From CAVVPY01 sp963750295 (GTDB lineage Bacteria > Actinomycetota > Actinomycetes > Mycobacteriales > Jatrophihabitantaceae): DNA of 64,000 nucleotides. The stretch spans positions 2,108,001-2,172,000 of the forward strand of contig CAVVPY010000001.1 in assembly GCA_963750295.1 (NCBI GenBank), given 5' to 3'. A program made the translations under genes and the position numbers. Shown here piece after piece: positions 26,781 to 35,028 of the stretch (its first letter is position 1; each line of letters starts with the position of its first letter). The notes below the pieces were generated by a model. It was not told the origin of the DNA. It worked only from the letters and a program-made list of their open reading frames with translations, and did not search any database.

Positions 26781-27884
26781 GTGACCGGTCACGAGCTGTC
26801 GCGCGACGAGGCACGGCGCATCGCGGTCCGCGCGCAGCTCCTCGACGACGACCGGCCGGTCGACCTGCTCGACGCGGTCCGCAGGCTCACGATGCTGCAG
26901 GCCGACGCGACCGCTGCTGTGGCGCCCAGCGCCGAGATCGTCGCCTGGAGCCGGCTCGGCCCCGGCTTCGGTCCGGGTGATCTCGACGACGCGCTCGCCG
27001 CCCGCACGCTGATCGAGCTGCGGGGCATGATCCGCCCCGCCGAGGACCTCGCGCTCTACCGCCCGACCATGGCCCGGATGCGCAGCATGACCGGCCTCAC
27101 CGGCTGGCAGTTGGCGAACATGGTCTGGGTGGAGGACAACGACAGCTTCCGCCGCGACGTGCTTGCGCGGCTCGACGCCGAAGGCCCACTGTCGGCGGGC
27201 GAACTGCCCGACACGTCCACCCGGGCGTGGAAGTCCACCGGCTGGAACAACAACCGCAACGTGCCCCTGCTGCTCGAGATGCTCGAGATCCGCGGCGAGG
27301 TCGCCGTCGCCGGACGCCGGGGCCGCGGCGAGCGGCTGTGGGATCTCGCCGAGCGGGTCTTCCCCGACGGCCCGGCCCCGTCCGAGGACGACGCGGCGCG
27401 CGTCCGCAACGAGCGGCGGCTGCGCTCGCTCGGCCTCGCACGCAGCAGGGGTGCCGAGTGCCCGGTCGAGCCGGTCGACGTCGGCGACGCGGGCGAGCCC
27501 GCGGTCATCGAGGGCGTCCGGGGCACGTGGCGGGTCGACCCGGCGCAGCTGGGCCGCCCGTTCCACGGCCGCGCGGCGCTCCTGTCACCGCTCGACCGGC
27601 TCGTCTACGACCGCAAGCGGATGAGCGAGATCTTCGACTTCGACTACGCGCTCGAGATGTACAAGCCGGCCGCCAAGCGACAGTGGGGTTACTGGGCCCT
27701 GCCGATCCTGTTCGGCGACCGGCTGATCGGCAAGCTCGACGCGACTGCCGACCGCACCGAGGGCGTGCTGCGGATCAACGCCGTGCACGAGGACATCCCG
27801 TTCACCCCGGAGATGACGGCGGACATCGACCGCGAGATCGACGGGCTGGCGTCCTGTCTCGGCCTGGAGCCGGTGCGGCAGTAG
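26781..27884 (+). CDS. AlkZ/YcaQ-like winged-helix DNA glycosylase family protein
   Basis: 367 residues of the HTH_42 family. Several winged-helix units, with RNERRLRSLGLAR in the middle and the conserved C-terminal block LLSPLDRLVYDRKRMSEIFDFDYALEMYKPAAKRQWGYWALPILFGDRLIGKLDA. The catalytic Q-x-D signature of interstrand-crosslink glycosylases seems to be present as LQADAT near residue 39. E. coli YcaQ and Streptomyces AlkZ excise alkylated bases; in antibiotic producers they protect against self-made DNA alkylators. No biosynthetic genes are nearby, so a housekeeping repair role is more likely. Confidence 0.8.
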   Translation: MTGHELSRDEARRIAVRAQLLDDDRPVDLLDAVRRLTMLQADATAAVAPSAEIVAWSRLGPGFGPGDLDDALAARTLIELRGMIRPAEDLALYRPTMARMRSMTGLTGWQLANMVWVEDNDSFRRDVLARLDAEGPLSAGELPDTSTRAWKSTGWNNNRNVPLLLEMLEIRGEVAVAGRRGRGERLWDLAERVFPDGPAPSEDDAARVRNERRLRSLGLARSRGAECPVEPVDVGDAGEPAVIEGVRGTWRVDPAQLGRPFHGRAALLSPLDRLVYDRKRMSEIFDFDYALEMYKPAAKRQWGYWALPILFGDRLIGKLDATADRTEGVLRINAVHEDIPFTPEMTADIDREIDGLASCLGLEPVRQ

Positions 27885-29899
27885 TTACCAGTGGACGCCG
27901 CGCAGGATGTGCGCGAACGCGACACTCTCGGTCGTCGGCTCGTCCGAGCGCTTGCGGTCGCCCCGCGCTGCCTTCGAGTCCGGGAACATCTTGTAGCCGT
28001 AGTTGAGGACGAGGTCGACCCCTCGCGGTGCCACCTGGTAGGCCAGCGCACCGGCGTTGCCCAACGGCGTCCCGACCTTCTTCGGCTTACGGATCATCGC
28101 CTTGCAGATCATGTCCGCCGCCTCGGTGGGCGTCATGGTCGGGAACCGGTCGTACATGGTGGTCGGCGCGATCATCGGCGTGCGGACGAGCGGCATGTGG
28201 ATCGTCGTCAGGTGCACGCCGTCCTCGAGGACCTCCGAGGCGATGCAGCGGCTGAACGCGTCCAAGGCCGCCTTCGACGCGACGTAGGCGGAGAAACGCG
28301 GGACGTTGGTCTGCACACCGATCGAGCTGATGTTGATGATGTGCCCGCCCTTGCGCCCGTCCGGGCTGGCCTGGCGCATGATCGGCAGCAGCGTCAGGAT
28401 CAGCCGCACGGCGCCGAAGTAGTTCAGCTGCATCGTCCGCTCGAAGTCGTGGAAGCGGTCGTAGGACAGCGCGATCGAGCGGCGGATCGACCGGCCGGCG
28501 TTGTTCACCAGGACGTCGACACGACCGTGGTCGTGCAGCACCTCTTTCGCCATCCGCTCGATGTCACTCATGTCGGACAGGTCGCAGCGGTGCACGAACG
28601 CGGACCCGCCGAGATCCTCGATCTCGGTCTTGGTCTGCTCCAGCTTCTCGATCCCGCGCGCGACCAGGATGACCTTGCCGCCTGCCGCACCGACGCGCAG
28701 CGCTGTCGCCCGGCCGATCCCCGATGACGCACCGGTGATCATGACCGTCTTGCCCCGGATCGCACGGGCCAGCTGCTTGTCCTTGCGGCGATCGGGGCTG
28801 TAGGTCCGCTCCCAGAACTCCCAGAGGGTCTGCGCGTAGGTCGACAGCGGCGGTACCGCGATACCCGATCCGGCCAGCGCCTCCTGGGTCTTGGCGGAGT
28901 CGAAGCTGGTCGGGTAGTTCACGTAGTGCAGCACCGCGCGCGGGATACCGAGCTCGGCCAGGACGAGATCGGCGGCCAGGCGCGGGCCCGGGATGCGCGA
29001 CGCAAGCGCCCGCAGTGGCTTCGGGATCGCCTCGACGGCGGCGTCGAAGGATTTCGTGTCGAGGTTGACGGCGAACTGCGGCGCCTTGGCAGCCTTGGCG
29101 AAGGCGTTGGCCATCTGCCCGACCGTCATCGGCTCGGGGTCGGTGAGGTGGAAGGCCTGACCGTCCAGCCCCGGCTGGTGGGCGAGGTAGTCCATCGCCT
29201 TCGCGACGTAATCGACGGGCACGAGGTTGATCGGGCCGCCCTCGATGCCGATACCGCGCAGCCATGACGGCGCCAGCCCGCGCAGGCGCTGGATGGCGCG
29301 GAAGAAGTAGTAGGGGCCGTCGATCTTGTCGATCTCGCCGGTTTCGGAGTGCCCGACGACGACGCCGGGCCGGTACACCCGCCACGGCACCGTAGCACTC
29401 GGTGCGCACGACCCGCTCGGACTCGTGCTTGGTGGCGTAGTACGGGTTGTTGTCGACGTCGACCGCCTCGTCGAACATGTCCTCGGTGAACACGCCCTTG
29501 TAGAGGCCGGCGGCCGCGATCGAGCTCACCTGGTGGAAGTGCTCGGCGTGGACGGCCTCGGCGAGCTGGAGCGGCGTGCCGCGTGCCCTCGACGTTGGCC
29601 ACGCGCTGACTGTCGGCGTCGGCGGTGAGGTCGTAGATGGCCGCGAGGTGGAAGAAGTGCTCGATCCTGCCGGTCAACTTGTCGAGGTCCTCGTTGCTCA
29701 CGCCGAGGCGCTCCTTGCTCAGGTCGCCGACGACGGCCACCACGCGCTGGTCGTCGGTGCCGAGGCGTTCGCGCAGGTCGTCGAGCTTGTCGAGCGAGCC
29801 GGCCCGGCACAGCACGTAGATCGTGCCCTCGCGCTCGAGCAGCTGGGCGACAAGGAACCGCCCGATGAATCCCGTCGCGCCGGTCACGAAATAGGCCAT
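27885..29899 (-). CDS. Two-domain acyl-CoA reductase / SDR oxidoreductase (AcrA1-like), frame-disrupted
   Basis: About 670 residues when joined. N-terminal NAD-binding thioester-reductase-like domain (MAYFVTGATGFIGRFLVAQL, NPYYATKHESERVV). C-terminal short-chain dehydrogenase domain (GKTVMITGASSGIGRATALR, NNAG, catalytic YVASK). This fusion matches mycobacterial AcrA1 (Rv3391), which reduces fatty acyl-CoA. Two one-base insertions, near 29573 and 29394, break the N-terminal part; removing them gives GTRHALQLAEAVHAEHFHQVSSIAAAG and TECTVPWRVYRPG. GAGGAG precedes ATG 29899. It converges with the AlkZ-like gene without a gap. Confidence 0.87.
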
Positions 29900-30219
29900 G
29901 GGGTCTCCTCGACAAATGAACAGCGCCGGTGCGTCGTAGCGGGCGCCGGAATTTCGCTGGTGCTGGCCAGTCTCGTGCAGTCGCGGCCGATAATCCAACC
30001 GGGTCGTCCAGATCGCGCACATAGGCACCTGTTCGTGGCCCCGCAGCAAGGCTCCGCGTCGGCGCCCTCCGGGCCGAGACCCAGCCGAAGCGGGCCTGGT
30101 CGTGGTGGGCGTCGACGGGTGCGGCCTCGGTCTCGTTCCCTGTGGCGAGGTAGCGATCGGGCCCGTCGATGACCTCGCAGGTCATCGCGCCGGCTCACCG
30201 GCCTCGATACCGTCGGCCC
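29900..30219. other. Divergent intergenic region with one strong palindrome
   Basis: About 320 nt between the starts of the acyl-CoA reductase and the XRE regulator. I see no gene with convincing coding character; frames open here are short and GC-driven. It must hold the promoters of both genes. The only clear structure is the 21-bp palindrome at 30167. Confidence 0.6.
30167..30187. promoter_or_regulatory. Palindromic operator candidate upstream of the XRE regulator
   Basis: CGATGACCT (30167-30175), a 3-nt spacer, and AGGTCATCG (30179-30187) form a perfect 9-3-9 inverted repeat 32 nt before GTG 30220. The size and dyad suit a dimeric helix-turn-helix regulator, so autoregulation is likely. 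It may also control the divergent reductase gene. An ATG inside it (30169) could serve as an alternative start for the regulator; I consider this less likely. Confidence 0.5.
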
Positions 30220-31017
30220 GTGTCCGCCACAACCCCACCACGCCCGGTCGGCCTGATGTTGCGTGCGTGGCGCGAGCGGCGCCGGCTCAGCCAGCTCGAC
30301 CTGTCGCTGCAGGCCGACATCTCGACCCGGCACCTGAGCTTCGTCGAGACCGGGCGCTCGCGCCCGACTCCGGACATGATCATCCGGCTCACCGAGCAGC
30401 TGGAGGTCCCTTTGCGCGAACGCAACCAGTTGCTGCTCGCGGGTGGCTACGCGCCCGCCTACCCGATGCACGGCCTGGACGAACCGGAACTGGCCAGCGT
30501 GCGGACCGCCCTGACCAAGGTGCTCGTCGGCCACGAGCCCTACCCGGCGATCTTGATCAACCGCTGGTGGGAACTCGTCGACGCCAACTCCGCGATCGCG
30601 ATGTTCGTGGAAGGCTGCGCGTCGCACCTGCTCGAACCGCCGGTGAACGTGCTGCGCCTGAGCCTGCACCCGGACGGCCTCGCGCCGCGCATCGCCAACC
30701 TCGGCCAGTGGCGGGCACACCTGCTCGAGCAACTCGACCGGCGCACGATGGCGACCGGCGATGCGCGCCTGGCGGCGCTCGCCGCGGAGGTACGCGGCTA
30801 CCCGGGCGGGGACGACACCGTGCCGTCCTCGACCGATGTCGTCCTTCCGCTCCGGCTGCGGACCGACGGCGGCGAACTGTCGTTCTTCAGCATCGCCGCC
30901 ACGGTCGGCACCGCGACCGACGTCACGGTCGAGGAACTGGTGATCGAGTCGTTCTATCCCGCCGATACCGCGACGGCGGACGCACTGTCGCGGCTCAGCG
31001 GCCGCCGATCGTCGTGA
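30220..31017 (+). CDS. XRE family regulator with MmyB-like ligand domain
   Basis: 265 residues from GTG 30220. N-terminal helix-turn-helix: LMLRAWRERRRLSQLDLSLQADISTRHLSFVETGRSRPTPDMIIRLTEQLEVPLRERN. C-terminal MmyB-type PAS-like domain: PAILINRWWELVDANSAIAMFVEG and later VVLPLRLRTDGGELSFFSIAATVGTATDVTVEEL. In other MmyB-type regulators this domain binds a lipid-like ligand. The divergent acyl-CoA reductase would fit a fatty-acyl signal (inference). A perfect palindrome lies just upstream. Confidence 0.88.
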   Translation: MSATTPPRPVGLMLRAWRERRRLSQLDLSLQADISTRHLSFVETGRSRPTPDMIIRLTEQLEVPLRERNQLLLAGGYAPAYPMHGLDEPELASVRTALTKVLVGHEPYPAILINRWWELVDANSAIAMFVEGCASHLLEPPVNVLRLSLHPDGLAPRIANLGQWRAHLLEQLDRRTMATGDARLAALAAEVRGYPGGDDTVPSSTDVVLPLRLRTDGGELSFFSIAATVGTATDVTVEELVIESFYPADTATADALSRLSGRRSS

Positions 31018-31023
31018 GCGGAC

Positions 31024-31461
31024 TCACCACCCGAGTTCGTGCAGCCGATCGTCGTCGATGCCGAAGTGATGACCGACCTCGTGCACCACGGTCCGCCGCA
31101 CCTCGTCGACGACGTCTGCCTCGCTGTCGCAGATCGCGCAGATCGCCTTGCGGTATATGACGATCCGGTCGGGCAGGACCATCGCGTACTCATGCGTCCG
31201 CTCGGTCAGCGGCACCCCCTCGTAGAGCCCGAGCAGGTCGAGTTCGGGTGCGTAGGCGTCCACCACGATCGCCACGTTGCGCATCAGCCCACCGAGTTCG
31301 GGCGGTAGACCGTCGAGGGCCGCTTCGACCATCGCCTCGAAGTCCTCGACGGTGACCTCGATCAGCGCGGGTGCCTGTCGCCGGCCGCAATGCGGCACCC
31401 GGGATCGAATCGGCTCATGCCGCAGCGGGTCATAGCGCCAGGGTACGGAGGTGACCGGCAT
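31024..31461 (-). CDS. Zincin-like metallopeptidase family protein
   Basis: 145 residues. The zinc motif HEVGHHFG (HExxH) is near the C-terminus, preceded by VVDEVRRTVV. The central YEGVPLTERTHEYAMVLPDRIVIYRKAI is typical of this short zincin family (PF06262). No signal peptide is visible and the substrate is unknown. The first 30 residues (MPVTSVPWRYDPLRHEPIRSRVPHC) look less conserved, so the start could be somewhat downstream. It lies 7 nt from the stop of the next gene on the same strand. Confidence 0.85.
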   Translation of the reverse strand: MPVTSVPWRYDPLRHEPIRSRVPHCGRRQAPALIEVTVEDFEAMVEAALDGLPPELGGLMRNVAIVVDAYAPELDLLGLYEGVPLTERTHEYAMVLPDRIVIYRKAICAICDSEADVVDEVRRTVVHEVGHHFGIDDDRLHELGW

Positions 31462-31468
31462 CCACTGG

Positions 31469-32647
31469 TCAGTCGAGGAAGCGGCCGATCTCGCGCACGA
31501 GTTCGGTCCACGCGGCTTCCCCCGCCGTCAGGATGTGATTGCCGCTGTCGAGCAGCGTGAGCGTGCTGTCGGGGATCCGCTTGGCCAGCTCGCGGGCCTG
31601 GCTGCTCGGCACGCGGCGGTCACGGCGTGAGTGCAGGACGAGTGTCGGGCAGCGCACCCGCGTCGCCTCCGCGGACACGTCGAGGTGCGCGAATGCATCG
31701 AGGAAGCGGACGACGTTCTCGGTCGAGGTAGTGGCGCGTTGCAGGGCGGTGAACGCGTCCCAGATCTCGCGTGACTCGTCGGGCAGGAACTGCGAGGCGA
31801 AGACCTGGCGGTACACCTCGTCGTCGCGGCGCCACGCGGCCCGGCCGACCTGCAGGTCGAGCGCTGCCTCCTCGCGCTCGTCGGCCGTCTCGGCGCGGGC
31901 CAGCCGGCCACGCGCGTACGCCCCCACCAGGACGAGTTTGCTCACCCGCTCGGGGTGCCGCACGGCATAGGACACGGCGACCGCACCGCCCTGCGAGATC
32001 CCGATCAGCGGGAAGGTGTCGAGCCCGATCGAGTCGACGACGAGTTCGAGATCCTCGACCCAGGTGTCGAGCCCGAACTCGACCACGTCCCAGTCCGAGA
32101 GCCCACAGCCGCGCTCGTCGTAGCGGATCAGCCGGCGTCCGGCAGCCAGCGCGTCGATCCAGTGTCCCCAGATCGGACTGCCCCACTCGAGATCGAGATG
32201 GGTGAACCAATTCGCGGCTTTCACCAGCGGCGGGCCCGACCCGGTCGAGGCGTAGGCGATCCGCACGCCCTCCGGCGAGCGGCAGTACCGGATCGCCTGC
32301 TCCCGCGTGGGAGCCGGCGCTGGTACGGCGACCGGTGCCGCCGACGCGCTGACCTCACCGACGAAGCGATACCCGATGCCGTGCACCGTTGCGATCAGGC
32401 GTTGTGCCACGCCGTCGTCGCCGATCGCGCGGCGGGCCGCCTTGAGCCGGCTGGTCAGTGCCGAGTCGCTGACGAAACGATCGCCCCAGACCGCGTCGAG
32501 CAACTCCGCCTTGGGCACCACCCGGTCCCGGTGCTCGATGAGATAGCGCAGCACGTCGAACACCTGTGGCTCGACGTGCACCGGCGCCCCGTCCCGGCGC
32601 AGCTCGTAGCAGGACGGATCGAGTTGGCATCGGTCGAATGCGAACAT
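31469..32647 (-). CDS. OmpR-type winged-helix domain fused to alpha/beta hydrolase
   Basis: 392 residues from ATG 32647, preceded by GGGAGG. Residues about 1-105: Trans_reg_C winged helix (FDRCQLDPSCYELRRDGAPVHVEPQVFDVLRYLIEHRDRVVPKAELLDAVWG; ALTSRLKAARRAIGDDG; GIGYRFVGEV). After an Ala/Pro linker comes an alpha/beta hydrolase with nucleophile Ser in IGISQGG, an acid in LHSRRDRRVP and His in DSGNHIL, so the triad looks intact. It has no receiver domain. This suggests a one-component regulator that senses, and perhaps hydrolyses, a small molecule. It diverges from the FAD oxidoreductase, its likely target. Confidence 0.88.
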   Translation of the reverse strand: MFAFDRCQLDPSCYELRRDGAPVHVEPQVFDVLRYLIEHRDRVVPKAELLDAVWGDRFVSDSALTSRLKAARRAIGDDGVAQRLIATVHGIGYRFVGEVSASAAPVAVPAPAPTREQAIRYCRSPEGVRIAYASTGSGPPLVKAANWFTHLDLEWGSPIWGHWIDALAAGRRLIRYDERGCGLSDWDVVEFGLDTWVEDLELVVDSIGLDTFPLIGISQGGAVAVSYAVRHPERVSKLVLVGAYARGRLARAETADEREEAALDLQVGRAAWRRDDEVYRQVFASQFLPDESREIWDAFTALQRATTSTENVVRFLDAFAHLDVSAEATRVRCPTLVLHSRRDRRVPSSQARELAKRIPDSTLTLLDSGNHILTAGEAAWTELVREIGRFLD

Positions 32648-32826
32648 CGGCACCTCCCTGCAGGTCCAGATTGTCGTGGTTGTTACCTGACTCGACAAGC
32701 TGAGAACCTCCACCAGGTCTCCCTGTTCTCTCCACCTCGCCTCCATGTCCGACCACCGCAGACCGGCGAATCTTCTCGGCACGGCCGAACCCCATCGGGC
32801 GGCCGGCGAGCGAGAGGAATCCGACG

Positions 32827-34233
32827 ATGACCAACCGAACGAGCACGACGCATGCAGTGGTCCTGGGCGCAGGCATGGCTGGGCTCTTCGCCGCCCGGGT
32901 GCTGAGCGAGAACTTCGACCGGGTGACCGTGATCGACCGGGATGCGCTGTTCACCGAGACCGATCCACGCCGCGGGGTGCCGCAGGGACGGCATGTCCAC
33001 GGCTTTCAGGCGCGCGGCGTCCAGATCGTGGGGCAGTTGTTCCCCGGCCTGGTCGAGGAGATGAGCGCTGCCGGGGCATCATTGATCGGCGACCTCCGCA
33101 AGCTGCACTTCCGCATCAACGGACATCTGCTCAGCCAGCAGCCGAAGGCCATCACCCCGGTGCTGCTCGCCACTCGCCCCTACCTCGAGGCGTGCGTGCG
33201 CAACCGCGTCGCCGCGATCGGCGCGGTGACGTTCTGGGACTGCCTCGAGGTCAGCGGCCTGCTGCACGAGCGCACGCCGGACGGCCGGGTCGTCGTGACC
33301 GGCGTCCGCGTCACCCCGCGCGGCGGCGGCGCCGTCGACGATGTGCCGGCCGATCTCGTCGTCGACGCGAGCGGTCGGGGCAGCCGCACCCCCCACTGGC
33401 TGGCCGAACTGGGCTACCAGCGACCGGCGGAGGAGAAGATCGCGGTCCGCGTGCAGTACGCCAGCCAGACGGTTCGGCTGCCCGGGACCGACCATCGGCT
33501 GCGCTTCCTCATCGACGGCCGCACCGTCGACCGCGATTTCGGCGTTGCGCTGTTCGGGTGCGAACGCGACCAGTGGGTGTTCACGGTGATGGGTGCCGAG
33601 CGCAGGTTTCCCGAGGTGACCCGCGAGTGGATGCTCGCCGCCGCCGACGTGGCGCTGCCCGAATGGGCTGCGCAGGCGCTGCGCGCAGCCGAGCCACTCG
33701 GCCAGATCTCGGCGCACCGGCACCCGGCGAGTGTGCGCCGGCGCTACGACCGCCTGGACAGCTTCCCGGACGGTCTGGTGGTGACCGGCGACGCGATGTG
33801 TGCGTTCAACCCGATCTACGGGCTGGGTATGAGCGTGGCCGCGGAGCAGGCGCTCGCCCTGCGGGCGTGCCTTCGCCGTGGTGTCGAGAACCTCGCGCCT
33901 CGCTTCTACCGGGCCTCGGCCAAGCCGGTGACCACAGCGTGGGAGCTGTCGGCCGGATCCGATCTCGCCTACCCCGAGGTCGAAGGCACACCGACGGCGT
34001 CGATGCGTCGGGTCGGCCGCTACGTCGAACGGGTGCTGCAGGTCGCCGAGGACGACCCCGAGGTCGCGCGGCGGTTCATGGCGGTGTCGGGGCTCGTGGC
34101 ACCACGTCAGGCGATGTTCCACCCACGGATCCTGCGTCCCGTCCTGCGCTCGATCGTGCGACCCGCCCGGGTCGCTCGAGTGGCCGCTGTGGAGCCGGCC
34201 GCCGCTGCACACACCCCAACCCCGGTTGCCTGA
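32827..34233 (+). CDS. FAD-dependent oxidoreductase/monooxygenase
   Basis: 468 residues. N-terminal FAD site AVVLGAGMAGLFAARVLSENFDRVTVIDRD (GxGxxG). The second FAD motif is DGLVVTGDAMCAFNPIYGLGMSVAAEQALAL, as in aromatic-ring hydroxylases and halogenase-related flavoproteins. PQGRHVHGFQARG is typical of a group annotated as FAD-binding monooxygenases. Substrate unknown. GAGAGGA precedes the ATG. It diverges from the winged-helix/hydrolase regulator by 179 nt, and the secreted-protein gene follows 26 nt after its stop. Confidence 0.86.
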   Translation: MTNRTSTTHAVVLGAGMAGLFAARVLSENFDRVTVIDRDALFTETDPRRGVPQGRHVHGFQARGVQIVGQLFPGLVEEMSAAGASLIGDLRKLHFRINGHLLSQQPKAITPVLLATRPYLEACVRNRVAAIGAVTFWDCLEVSGLLHERTPDGRVVVTGVRVTPRGGGAVDDVPADLVVDASGRGSRTPHWLAELGYQRPAEEKIAVRVQYASQTVRLPGTDHRLRFLIDGRTVDRDFGVALFGCERDQWVFTVMGAERRFPEVTREWMLAAADVALPEWAAQALRAAEPLGQISAHRHPASVRRRYDRLDSFPDGLVVTGDAMCAFNPIYGLGMSVAAEQALALRACLRRGVENLAPRFYRASAKPVTTAWELSAGSDLAYPEVEGTPTASMRRVGRYVERVLQVAEDDPEVARRFMAVSGLVAPRQAMFHPRILRPVLRSIVRPARVARVAAVEPAAAAHTPTPVA

Positions 34234-34259
34234 CGGCACGGACGACGGGGACAACGACC

Positions 34260-35024
34260 ATGCTTTTCTCCCGCAGCACCGCGGCCCGGCCTGCCAGGTC
34301 CACCTGCCGGCGCACGCGCTACGCCAACGTCGCGTCGACGATCGCGCTGATCCTCGCCTTCGGTACGGGCGGTGCCTATGCCGCCGCGACGATCACCGGC
34401 GCCGACGTGGTCGACGAGTCGCTCACCGGCGCCGACGTCAAGGACGGTTCCCTCGCCCTCACCGATCTGGGCACGAACTCGGTCAACAGCTCGAAGGTGC
34501 GCAATGACACCCTGACCGGTACCGACATCGACGAGTCGACGCTGGGCACGGTTGCGCACGCCGCGGACGCGGACACGGTCGGCGGGATAGCCCCGTCCGC
34601 CCTCACCTTCGGGCGCAGCGCGACGTTCGGGGCCGAGTGCGATCCGAGCGCAACAGTGCTGCAACGATGCGTGGAGCTCGACCTCGTGCTGCCCAGGCGC
34701 GGCCGAGTGCTGGTCATCGTCGCCGGCCAGTGGTACAGCGGCCAGAACTTCGACCTCACCGGCAGCTGCCAACTCCAGGTCGATGGGGTGACGCAGAGCC
34801 AGGAAGTCTCATTCGGCCAGCCGTCCCCCGCGAGGTCCGGTTTCGCGCTCACGAATGCCGATCACCAACAAAGCTTCCAGCTCAGCTCCATCGACCACAA
34901 TGTGCCCGGTGGTCCGGCTCTCGCGGCGGGACTGCATTCGTTCACACTGGCCTGCAGTGTTGCGTCGGGCGACCTTCGCGTCGACCACGTGAGCATCTCG
35001 ACGGTGCTCCTCGGCTCCGACTGA
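34260..35024 (+). CDS. Secreted protein with GADV-type repeats
   Basis: 254 residues from ATG 34260. A basic start (RSTCRRTRYANV) is followed by a hydrophobic helix and GGAYA, probably a signal peptide cut near residue 40. Residues about 42-100 are imperfect repeats of the form TGADVVDESLTGADVKDGSL, then TGTDIDESTL. The C-terminal 150 residues are beta-rich with a pair of cysteines (LTGSCQLQVDG; FTLACSVASG). Similar repeat-bearing secreted proteins occur in actinobacteria but have no known function. Likely cotranscribed with the flavoprotein. It converges on proB. Confidence 0.7.
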   Translation: MLFSRSTAARPARSTCRRTRYANVASTIALILAFGTGGAYAAATITGADVVDESLTGADVKDGSLALTDLGTNSVNSSKVRNDTLTGTDIDESTLGTVAHAADADTVGGIAPSALTFGRSATFGAECDPSATVLQRCVELDLVLPRRGRVLVIVAGQWYSGQNFDLTGSCQLQVDGVTQSQEVSFGQPSPARSGFALTNADHQQSFQLSSIDHNVPGGPALAAGLHSFTLACSVASGDLRVDHVSISTVLLGSD

Positions 35025-35028
35025 ACCC

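Noticed and set aside
18527..35024. Genomic island with integrase or attachment sites
   Set aside because: The block is accessory, but no integrase, transposase, tRNA or flanking direct repeats were found, and base composition looks like the rest of the window.
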